From Flavobacterium soyae (lineage in GTDB: Bacteria; Bacteroidota; Bacteroidia; Flavobacteriales; Flavobacteriaceae), in assembly GCF_021245985.1 (NCBI RefSeq), contig NZ_JAJQXA010000004.1:124001-188000 (forward strand): a stretch of DNA of 64,000 nt, given 5' to 3'. Positions 44,839 through 53,300 of the stretch are shown one piece after another. The notes under the pieces are model-generated. The model was not told where the DNA came from, searched no databases, and worked only from the letters and a program-made list of their open reading frames with translations. A program made the translations under genes and the position numbers. The stretch's first letter is position 1. The number at the start of each line of letters is the position of its first letter.

Positions 44839-45987
44839 CTATTTTTTATGAATTAAACGAGTCAGTTTTATAGATAAATCGGTTAAGATTATTTTCGCAT
44901 TTCCGTTTCTTTCAATGTGATACATCGCATCTGAAAGCTCTTTGAAAATTTCGTGAATATTATTTCCGTTTACAAAAGGGGCAAAATTTTCGAGTTTAAA
45001 TTTGTCGACTTTTGGCTCAATGTAAACTAAAGCTGGCGTTTGATAATTAAGCAATAATGCCTGCCTGAACATTTCGATACAAAACTGAATGAACTTTTTC
45101 TGACTTTCGCGGCCAAGTCCGGCAATTTCTTCACTCCAGGAAATTAAATCCTGAATTGCTGCGGCATTCCCTTTTGCCCTAAATGCGGCGCGAACCCAAT
45201 TAACAAACCATTGCTCAAAAGGATATTCAGAATCATCTTCTTTTAACAGATGTAAAGCTTTATTAAAATTTCCCTGCGCCTGATGGGCAATTTTTTTGGC
45301 TAAATTCGAATCTATATTTTCTTTAGAAACCAATGCTTCTGCAATTACTTTTTCTGGAAGTCCGTTAAAATGAATTACCTGACAGCGAGAACGTATGGTT
45401 TGAATAATATCTTCTTCATTTTCAGAAATCAGAATAAAAATTGTTTTATCTGATGGTTCTTCGAGCAGTTTTAAAAGTTTATTCGAAGCCGCAATATTCA
45501 TCTTATCTGCCATCCAGATAATCATGATTTTATAACCGCCTTCGTATGATTTCAGCGCAAGCGACTTTAAAACTTCCTGTGCATCTTCAACCCTGATTTC
45601 GCCCTGTTTGTTTTGAACGCCTAAAGTTTTATACCAGTCAAATAATCCGCCGTAAGGCATTTCCTGAATAAAGTTTCGCCAGTCCTGAATAAAGTCTAAA
45701 CTTTTGGGTTTGGTTTTTACATCTTCTGTGGTAACGGTTGGGTAAATAAAATGCAGATCGGGATGCGAAATATTTTGAAATTTCAAATTACACGAATCAT
45801 TTCCATTTTCGTTTTCATTTCCCGTATTACTGCACAAAATGTACTGAGCATAAGCAATTGCTGTAGATAATGTGCCGCTTCCTTCAGGCCCAATAAATAA
45901 TTGTGCATGAGGAATTCGCCCGGAAGATGCACTTTTTATCAAGTGACTTTTGATGTAATCCTGACCTAAAATTTGAGAAAATTGCAT
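44839..45987 (-). CDS. holB: DNA polymerase III subunit delta-prime
   Basis: 382 residues, AAA+ clamp-loader fold. N-terminus: FSQILGQDYIKSHLIKSASSGRIPHAQLFIGPEGSGTLSTAIAYAQYIL; the P-loop (GPEGSGTLST) is degenerate, as usual for delta-prime. NKLLKLLEEPSDKTIFILISENEEDIIQTIRSRCQVIHF contains the sensor 1 and SRC motif. C-terminal part (about 250-382) is the collar. First gene of the holB-DoxX-thioesterase operon, with a promoter 5 bases from the start. Confidence 0.94.
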   Translation of the reverse strand: MQFSQILGQDYIKSHLIKSASSGRIPHAQLFIGPEGSGTLSTAIAYAQYILCSNTGNENENGNDSCNLKFQNISHPDLHFIYPTVTTEDVKTKPKSLDFIQDWRNFIQEMPYGGLFDWYKTLGVQNKQGEIRVEDAQEVLKSLALKSYEGGYKIMIIWMADKMNIAASNKLLKLLEEPSDKTIFILISENEEDIIQTIRSRCQVIHFNGLPEKVIAEALVSKENIDSNLAKKIAHQAQGNFNKALHLLKEDDSEYPFEQWFVNWVRAAFRAKGNAAAIQDLISWSEEIAGLGRESQKKFIQFCIEMFRQALLLNYQTPALVYIEPKVDKFKLENFAPFVNGNNIHEIFKELSDAMYHIERNGNAKIILTDLSIKLTRLIHKK

Positions 45988-45991
45988 GAAG

Positions 45992-46019
45992 CAAAGATAG
46001 AAGAAAATGATGTAGTCAA
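45992..46019 (-). promoter_or_regulatory. holB promoter (near leaderless)
   Basis: On the minus strand, TTG (46017-46019), 17 bases, then TATCTTTG (45992-45999). Only 4 bases separate the box from the ATG. Confidence 0.75.
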
Positions 46020-46209
46020 AAATTTTCGATTAAAGATTATTGAGCGGTATTTCATTTATGTGAATATGACTATTTTTTGCCAAAAAATTTGCCCCATCTT
46101 AACCAACTTTTGTTAATAAATTACTTCACACGAGCAGATATCAAGACTTTTTTGTTAATATTTTTTTGTTCAAAACGATAAACGTATGGTTTTTTTGGCT
46201 ATTTAAAGT

Positions 46210-46255
46210 AAAACAAAAAACGTTTTTATAGATAATATCTTACGTTTTTTGTTTT
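46210..46255. repeat. 14-bp inverted repeat upstream of the sprB operon
   Basis: AAAACAAAAAACGT (46210-46223) and ACGTTTTTTGTTTT (46242-46255) are exact complements. The loop contains the palindrome AGATAATATCT. It lies about 140 bp before the predicted transcription start. Confidence 0.6.
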
Positions 46256-46358
46256 GACGGTTTTAACAAAAAGCCCGTTAAAACGCACAATTTCTCGACA
46301 TAAAGCAGGTTTTTAAGCTTGTTTTAAGCTTTTTTTTTGAAAAAAGAATTCAATAAAG

Positions 46359-46388
46359 TTGCAGTTTAAGTTAATTTCTATATTTTTG
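46359..46388 (+). promoter_or_regulatory. Promoter of the sprCDB operon
   Basis: TTG (46359-46361), 19 bases, TATTTTTG (46381-46388): full match to the Bacteroidota consensus, 34 bp before the first start codon. Confidence 0.78.
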
Positions 46389-46422
46389 TTTTCATCAACA
46401 ACCAATTATATAATAAGAATTT

Positions 46423-46875
46423 ATGAAAGGGAAAATTATTTTATTTAGTGCATTTTTTATCATGACAACTGCAGCTGTTTCTGCGCAGGCAAAAAACGCT
46501 CCAAGAAGTATTATTAGTACAACGGCTCTTATTCGTAAATACCATGATCAAAAAGAATTGAGTGGTATGCAAAAAGGAGAACTTTTGGAATTGTATATTG
46601 AGCGAATTAAAGTATTAGTAAAAACTCTCCCTTACATTGCTTTGGTTACAAAGCCTGGTGTTACGATGGCAGACTTAGGTATTCCGGACGATGGTGACCA
46701 CAAAAAAATATTAGATAATCAGGCGATTGGTACAACAACTTTCTTAGATACTACAGTAGAGTTTCAAAGAAAAATGATGCCATACTCTGATAAAGGAAAT
46801 CTTATCGCGGCAATCTTATTTTACGAAAACACATTAAAATCTTTACACGAGTTCAATGACTTGAACGAAATGTAA
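46423..46875 (+). CDS. Exported hypothetical protein, first gene of the sprB operon
   Basis: 150 residues with a signal peptide (MKGKIILFSAFFIMTTAAVSAQA). The mature part is helical (YHDQKELSGMQKGELLELYIERIKVLVKTLPYIALVTKPG...). I recognise no family. By position it probably corresponds to a small gene that starts the F. johnsoniae sprB operon. A hairpin with a T run follows the stop, so read-through may control the downstream genes. Confidence 0.78.
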   Translation: MKGKIILFSAFFIMTTAAVSAQAKNAPRSIISTTALIRKYHDQKELSGMQKGELLELYIERIKVLVKTLPYIALVTKPGVTMADLGIPDDGDHKKILDNQAIGTTTFLDTTVEFQRKMMPYSDKGNLIAAILFYENTLKSLHEFNDLNEM

Positions 46876-46968
46876 GATTTAAAAAAATATTTTAAAGCCT
46901 TTTTTGAAGTGGTTATACAGATGATTTAGATTTCTGCATCATTTTGAAAAAGTAAAACAAAACAACTC

Positions 46969-47018
46969 GTTCTCGATTTATTCTGAATAATATTAGAAAA
47001 ACCGAGAACAGTTTTTTT
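46969..47018 (+). terminator. Possible attenuator within the sprB operon
   Basis: GTTCTCG (46969-46975) pairs with CGAGAAC (47003-47009), followed by seven T residues. The stem is 7 bp with a 27-base loop. A direct repeat GCATACCCAAATT occurs twice (about 47027 and 47046) afterwards. Confidence 0.45.
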
Positions 47019-47086
47019 CATTTACGCATACCCAAATTATTTAAAGCATACCCAAATTTATTATTAACCTAATACACACCTTTATC

Positions 47087-48379
47087 ATGAAAAAAATTAC
47101 TCAAATGATCTGTGTTCTTTTGACAGTTACGAGTATGAGTGCTCAACAAGAGAAAGGAATTATGGGCTACACTAACTGGTTAAATAACTGGACTGAATTT
47201 AAGCCTAACAAAGTAGAGTATGGAGAAGCAAATCAAATTTTAGCAGGAAATATTTCTGTTAATACTAAATTGCTTAAAAGGAATATCTATGTTTTGCAGG
47301 GCAACGTTTATGTTACTAACAATGCAGTTTTAACAATTGAGCCTGGAACGTTAATTATTGGTGATTTCGAAACAAAAGGAACATTAGTAGTTACAAAAGG
47401 TGCACAACTTGTTGCAGATGGTTTAGAAACTGACCCAATCGTATTTACATCTAACCGCAGCCAGAAAAAAGCTGGAGACTGGGGAGGCGTTGTAATTCTT
47501 GGAGATGCACCAATCAATAAATTCGGTAACGTAGGTTCTTACAATATGGACCTTGATCCAACTTTAACAACTTATGGTGGTGATAATGTTGCTTCAAATT
47601 CTGGTATTTTAAGATATGTAAGAATCGAATTTGCTGGTAAAAAAGTAAAAGGTGTTGATACTTTCAACGGTTTAACGATTGCTGGTGTTGGTAACAAAAC
47701 AATTCTTGAAAACGTTATGGTGAGCTACTCTGGAGGAGATTCATTTGCTTTTTTCGGTGGAGACGTAAACGTTACAAAATTTGTTTCTTATAAATCAATC
47801 AACGACGATTACAAGTTTACTCAAGGTGTACAATGTCGTTTATTCAACTCATTAGCTGTTAGATCTTCTTACTTATCAAGTAACAAAGACGGTTCTCGCT
47901 GTATGGAAGTAAAATCGTTTGAAAAGAAAAACGAAACAGATTTTACTAAAAAAACTACTTTAGTTGTTGCGACTAACATTACAATGTTAAACGATAGTGA
48001 AAACATTAAAGCGGATATTCAGGCTGGTTTAGTTAAAGAAGCAATTTATGTTGCTGAAACAGCTTCTCTTGAATTGAAACGTAGTGTAGTCTCTGGATTT
48101 AATCCTGCAGTATTATTAGACAGTAAAACTGAGATCAACGATGCCAATCTTAAAAAGATCAAGTTTGAAGAAATGTATTTCAATCTTTGTAATGGAAACA
48201 TCTTTACAGAATACAATTCAAACAATGAAGATTTAGAGAGCTGGTACGGTAATAGTGTATTCTTTAACGTGTATTCACAAAGTGATAACAAAGAAACTTT
48301 CATAGATATTTCTAATCCTAAGAAACCAGACTTTAGATTACAATTAGGGAAAATTACAGCTTCAAGCGGCAATAGATAA
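47087..48379 (+). CDS. Exported beta-helix-like protein
   Basis: 430 residues with a signal peptide (MKKITQMICVLLTVTSMSAQ). Repeating short hydrophobic strands (LLKRNIYVLQGNVYVTNNAVLTIEPGTLIIGDFETKGTLVVTKGAQLVADG...DPIVFTSNRSQKKAGDWGGVVILGDAPINKFG...) indicate a right-handed parallel beta-helix, as in many adhesins and polysaccharide-binding proteins. No type IX sorting tail is seen at the C-terminus. It precedes sprC in the operon; its role in gliding is unproven. Confidence 0.8.
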   Translation: MKKITQMICVLLTVTSMSAQQEKGIMGYTNWLNNWTEFKPNKVEYGEANQILAGNISVNTKLLKRNIYVLQGNVYVTNNAVLTIEPGTLIIGDFETKGTLVVTKGAQLVADGLETDPIVFTSNRSQKKAGDWGGVVILGDAPINKFGNVGSYNMDLDPTLTTYGGDNVASNSGILRYVRIEFAGKKVKGVDTFNGLTIAGVGNKTILENVMVSYSGGDSFAFFGGDVNVTKFVSYKSINDDYKFTQGVQCRLFNSLAVRSSYLSSNKDGSRCMEVKSFEKKNETDFTKKTTLVVATNITMLNDSENIKADIQAGLVKEAIYVAETASLELKRSVVSGFNPAVLLDSKTEINDANLKKIKFEEMYFNLCNGNIFTEYNSNNEDLESWYGNSVFFNVYSQSDNKETFIDISNPKKPDFRLQLGKITASSGNR

Positions 48380-48481
48380 ATAGATTTCGATTTTTATTTC
48401 AAAGCGTAAATTTTATTAATAAAGTCCCCAGACACAATTTATGTATCCGTCTTAAAAGGACCAAATAAAGATCAAAACATA

Positions 48482-48892
48482 ATGGCTCTATCTACAAAAA
48501 AATATTTATATATATTCTTTTTGGTTTCTCCTATTTCGTTAAGTCTGTATGCACAAAGTCCAGCAATTGAAAAACCTGCGTTTTCTGCCGTTTCTGACTG
48601 CAAATTAACGACAATTGAGATAAATCAAAACAACGAATCAGCGGATAAATGTATCGGCAAATTAGATAATTCTAATCAGTTAATAGTAGGGCTGTCCACC
48701 CCCAAGGACAGCCTTACTATGGCAGCTGATGTGAAAGATCAGTCTTCGGATTGTGAAGAAAATTCATTGATTGGTTCTACTTCAATTCTTGCAAAAGATA
48801 TTATTGAGAACTATAAATATGATTTTTCGGAAACATTCATAGATATCTTGTTTTTTGAGCGTATAGACTTAGCAAGAACACGTACTATATGA
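48482..48892 (+). CDS. Exported hypothetical protein preceding sprC
   Basis: 136 residues with a signal-peptide-like start (MALSTKKYLYIFFLVSPISLSLYAQ) and no recognisable domain. Its TGA overlaps the sprC ATG (ATGA, 48889-48892), so translation is coupled. Residues 68-80 (LIVGLSTPKDSLT) are encoded by a strong GC-rich hairpin. Confidence 0.72.
   Translation: MALSTKKYLYIFFLVSPISLSLYAQSPAIEKPAFSAVSDCKLTTIEINQNNESADKCIGKLDNSNQLIVGLSTPKDSLTMAADVKDQSSDCEENSLIGSTSILAKDIIENYKYDFSETFIDILFFERIDLARTRTI
48683..48720 (+). other. GC-rich RNA hairpin inside the gene before sprC
   Basis: ATAGTAGGGCTGTCC (48683-48697) pairs with GGACAGCCTTACTAT (48706-48720) with one mismatch, around the 8-base loop ACCCCCAA. 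It is much more GC-rich than its AT-rich surroundings. Confidence 0.65.
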
Positions 48893-50367
48893 TTCGAAAA
48901 ACTACTTTATCTTTTTTTAAAGTTTTCATTTTATTTAGTATAATTCTCTTTACTAAATCGCGTACCTATGCTCAAACAGCAATAGTTGGGCAGCAGCTTC
49001 CTTTCGATAGAATTTGTGCTGGTTTAATAGTAAACGGAACACCTTTTAATGAATACTACGCCACATTCAGCTACTTAAATTTTCCGGCAGGTACTACTTT
49101 TGAAGTAGAACTTTCAGATGATTTGGGAAGTTTTACAACCCCTACTGCTACAACAAAAATTTCGTTTGTAGATGATCCTTCAGCGCAGCAGCAAACCATA
49201 AAGTTTGCTATTCCTACAGATTTAAAAGGATCAAACACATACAGCCTTCGCGTTAAAAGTAATACAGCAACGCCTGTTTACAGTCAGAGGTTTAAGAATT
49301 TCCAGGATCAGACATCGTTTCCTGCTTTTTACAGAATTTATACAGATAAATTTTTTATTAATAATAAAGAAGCCAATGCAACTATTTGTTCAGGCGGAAA
49401 TTTAAGTCTTTCAGTTTACAACCCAACACCTGCAGATGTACCTTCATCTCCTGCCAATTATCCAAATTTAACGTATAAATGGTATAAAGATGATGTATTA
49501 ATTGCTGGACAAAGTGGTACAACGTTAGTGGCAAATGCCCCGGGGGTTTATTATGCCCAGATAAATTATGGAGGCTGTGATGATGATAACTTTAGTTCTA
49601 ATCGTGTTACAGTAGTATCTTCAAGCGGAGGATCTGCAGTAACGGTAGATTCCAGCTTAGGAAATCCTTTTTGTTCAAACGGATCAGGGACTGTTTTAAC
49701 GGCAACATCGGGTAACAGTTACGTTTGGAAAAAAGATGGTGTTGTAATTGCACAAACATCTCGCAGTATTACTACAAATGAATCCGGTATTTATTCAGTT
49801 GAGGTTGATTTTGGCGGTTGTAAAGCAACAGGAAGTATTGATTTAAAAAGCAATAGTTTCACGGCGAGTATAGATGTTCCGGATACTTATGAGCTTAAAG
49901 AAGGAGAAACATTAAATGTATCTGTAACTACTGATGCAGTGACTCCAAAATTCGAATGGTTTTTAAATAATAATGCAATAAGCGGAGCCAGCAGCGCAAG
50001 TTATCTGGTAGCCGTAAGAGGTCTTTATAAAGTTAAAATTTCACAGGAATCAGGATGTATAGCTTCAAAAGAATTTACATTTAGAGTTACTTCAGAAAAT
50101 GATGCAAAAACCTCAGTTATTCCAAATATTGTTAAGCTGGGCGGCACTTATCCTTACTGGAATATCCCAGATGTTTATAAAACGGCGTCGACCAAACTAA
50201 TAATTTTAAGTTCAAATGGAGAGGTGATGTATGATGATGTTGGCAGCAATTACGATCCGGAAAGCAGCTTTTTAATAAAAGATTTTAAAAATGTAAATCC
50301 AGTTTATTACTATGTCATTCAATCAGACACAGGTGAAAAAAAAGGATCAATAACTGTGATTAAATAA
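48889..50367 (+). CDS. sprC: SprC-like gliding protein with Ig-like repeats and CHU_C-type tail
   Basis: 492 residues. A signal peptide (about 1-28, ending TYAQ) precedes Ig-like beta domains that carry TYKWYKDDVLIAGQSGTTLVANAPGVYYAQI and SYVWKKDGVVIAQTSRSITTNESGIYSVEVDF, a PKD/Ig pattern. The C-terminal 80 residues (VIPNIVKLGGTYPYWNIPDVYKTASTKLIILSSNGEVMYDDV ... YYYVIQSDTGEKKGSITVIK) match the type B (CHU_C-like) sorting domain of type IX secretion. In F. johnsoniae sprC is needed for full SprB display. Overlaps sprD by one base (TAATG). Confidence 0.85.
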   Translation: MIRKTTLSFFKVFILFSIILFTKSRTYAQTAIVGQQLPFDRICAGLIVNGTPFNEYYATFSYLNFPAGTTFEVELSDDLGSFTTPTATTKISFVDDPSAQQQTIKFAIPTDLKGSNTYSLRVKSNTATPVYSQRFKNFQDQTSFPAFYRIYTDKFFINNKEANATICSGGNLSLSVYNPTPADVPSSPANYPNLTYKWYKDDVLIAGQSGTTLVANAPGVYYAQINYGGCDDDNFSSNRVTVVSSSGGSAVTVDSSLGNPFCSNGSGTVLTATSGNSYVWKKDGVVIAQTSRSITTNESGIYSVEVDFGGCKATGSIDLKSNSFTASIDVPDTYELKEGETLNVSVTTDAVTPKFEWFLNNNAISGASSASYLVAVRGLYKVKISQESGCIASKEFTFRVTSENDAKTSVIPNIVKLGGTYPYWNIPDVYKTASTKLIILSSNGEVMYDDVGSNYDPESSFLIKDFKNVNPVYYYVIQSDTGEKKGSITVIK

Positions 50368-53300
50368 TGAAGAAAATTTTACTATTCATAACTTTATTTT
50401 ACGGTTTTTCTAATGTACTCTATTCTCAGGACCAAAATGAGAATGGAGTTGTTTCGTTTTCATTACCTATCAGAAATTCATTAAAGTTTAATAGATATTT
50501 AATAAACCCTGCATTTAGTTTTGTTCGCGAAACAAACGCATATGCAAGTTTCTATAATAAAAGACAATGGGTGCAGTTTGACAATGCACCGCAAACATAT
50601 TTAGCCAATTACTCTGGACGATTCAGAGAAAATGAAGCTTTTGCAATTGGTTTATTCCAGCAAAATTATGGTTTAATGACCGTTTTTGGCGGAGTTGTCA
50701 ATTTTGCTCATAATATCGTTTTGCAGGAAGACAGTAACCTTACTTTTGGTTTAAACGCGGGCGTATACCAAAGCGGTTTAGACAAAGGAAAAATTATATC
50801 TGATGATACGGATATTTTAAACGGGGATTATCCCTCAAATACAATGCTTACCGTAAATCCGGGGATTAACTACGGAACAGCGTTTATGGATTTTGGATTA
50901 TCGGTAAACAATTTAATTCTTTACAATTTTGGTTCAGGTGTTGTAAAAGAAGATCCGGAAAGAGCAATCGAATTACATGCCATGTACACCGGCTACATTG
51001 ACAGTTATGGTTTTTTTGAACAAAGTAAATTTTCAGGAATTGTAAAAACAGAAATTAAAAAAGATAAAACGGTTCTTTCAGGGCTTGCAATGCTTTCGCT
51101 GAAACAAGGAGTTTGGGCGCAGGCAGGTTACAATACTCTATATGGAGTTTCTGCAGGTTTAGGGGTTAATATTTCACCTAGCATTGCAATCGAATATAAC
51201 TATGAAAGAGGAATGGGCAATTTTACAAATATGGGAGGTTCTCATGAATTTGCAATTGCTTATAAATTTAAAAATAGAAATTACTATTATGGTGATGATG
51301 AAGAGGGAGCATTAATAGATCCTTCGAGAACGACATCTAAACCAGTAATTGCCAAACCAAAAACAAATGCGGCTCCGGTAACAAGAGTAGATGGAGCTGA
51401 GAAAACGAGACTAGCAGCAGAAGCAAAAGCAAAAGCCGATGCCGAAGCAAAACAAGCCAGACTTGCCGCTGCAGAAAAAGTGAAGGCTGATGCCGATGCT
51501 GCTGCAAAAGCAAAATTAGAAGCAGATAACAAAGCTAAAGCTGATGCCGAAGCTCTTAAGATAAAATTAGCCGCCGATGCTAAAGCTAAAGCTGATGCAG
51601 CAGCAGCAGCAAGAGCGCAGACAGCAACAACAAACAGAGCCGTTGCTGCACAACAAAAAACACAAGCACAATTAGCTGCAGATAAAGCAAGAGCTGATGC
51701 TGAGGCAAGAAGAATAAAATTAGCTGCAGATAATAAAGCCAGAGTGGACGCTGCTGCCGCTGCGAGAGTACAAGCTCAAGCAAACAAACCATCAGCAACA
51801 GCTGCACAAAAAACACAAGCACAATTAGCTGCAGATAAAGCAAGAGCTGATGCTGAAGCATTAAAAATAAAACTTGCGGCCGATGCGAAAGCTAAGGCAG
51901 ATGCAGAAGCTAAAGCGAAACAAGCAACTGCTGCAACGCCGCCGGCTCCGCAAAAAACACAAGCACAATTAAATGCTGAAAAAGCTAAGGCAGATGCAGA
52001 GGCACTTAAAATAAAGCTAGCTGCAGATGCGAAAGCTAAAGCTGATGCTGCAGAGGCAAAACGTAAAGCAGATGCTAAAGCAAAAGCAGAAGAGGCAGAC
52101 TTACAATCAATCTTGGCTGCAGATGCTAAAGCAAAAGCAGATTCTGATGCGCTTCAGGCTAGATTAGCCGCAGAAGCTAAAGCAAAAGCCGCTTCTGAAG
52201 CAAAAACAAAAGCTTCGATTGATGCTGCAAATAGAGCTAAAGCGGCAGCTGCTGCTAAAGCAAAAGCTGCAGAAGAAGCAGCCCTAAAAGAAAAATTAGC
52301 AGCTGATGCAAAAGCGAAAGCAGATGCAGAAGCTAGACAAGCAATAATAGCTGCAGAAGCTAAAGCAAAAGCCGATGCTGAAGCATTAAAAATAAAATTA
52401 GCTGCCGATGCAAAAGCGAAAGCCGACGCAGAAGCCCAGGCTAAGTTAGCTGCAGAAGCAAAAGCAAAAGCAGATGCAGAAGCACTTCAAGCTAAATTAG
52501 TTGCTGATGCAAAAGCGAAAGCAGATGCAGAGGCTCAGGCAAAACTTGATGCAGAAGCAAAAGCAAAAGCAGATGCAGAAGCACTTCAGGCTAAACTAGC
52601 AGCCGACGCCAAAGCAAAAGCCGATGCTGAAGCATTACAGGCAAAACTTGTAGCAGAAGCAAAAGCTAAGGCTGACGCAGAAGCTCTACAAGCAAAACAA
52701 GCTGCCGATGCAAAAGTGAAAGCTGACGAAGAGGCACGTCAGGCTAAATTAGCAGCTGATGCAAAAGCAAAAGCTGATGCTGAAGCAGAAAAAACGAGAT
52801 TAGCTGCAGAAGCGAAAGCAAAAGCAGATATGGAAGCTTTACAAGCGAAATTAATTGCTGACGCAAGAGTTAAAGCCGATGCAGAAGCAACTGCAAAAGC
52901 AAAAGCAGAAGCAGAAGAAAAACAATTAAGAGAAGCTGAAGAAGCACGTCAGGCTAAATTAGCGGCTGACGCAAAAGCTAAGGCCGATGCAGAAGCACTT
53001 CAAGCGAAATTAGCAGCCGACGCAAAAGCTAAGGCCGATGCAGAAGCACTTCAAGCGAAATTAGCAGCCGACGCAAAAGCTAAGGCAGATGCAGAAGCAT
53101 TACAAGCTAAACTTGCTGCAGACGCAAAAGCAAAAGCCGATGCAGAAGCATTACAGGCTAAGTTAGCTGCGGAGGCAAAAGCTAAGGCCGATGCAGAAGC
53201 ACTTCAAGCAAAATTAGCTGCTGATGCCAAAGCAAAAGCCGACGCAGAAGCACTTCAAGCAAAATTAGCAGCAGACGCCAAAGCAAAAGCTGATGCAGAA

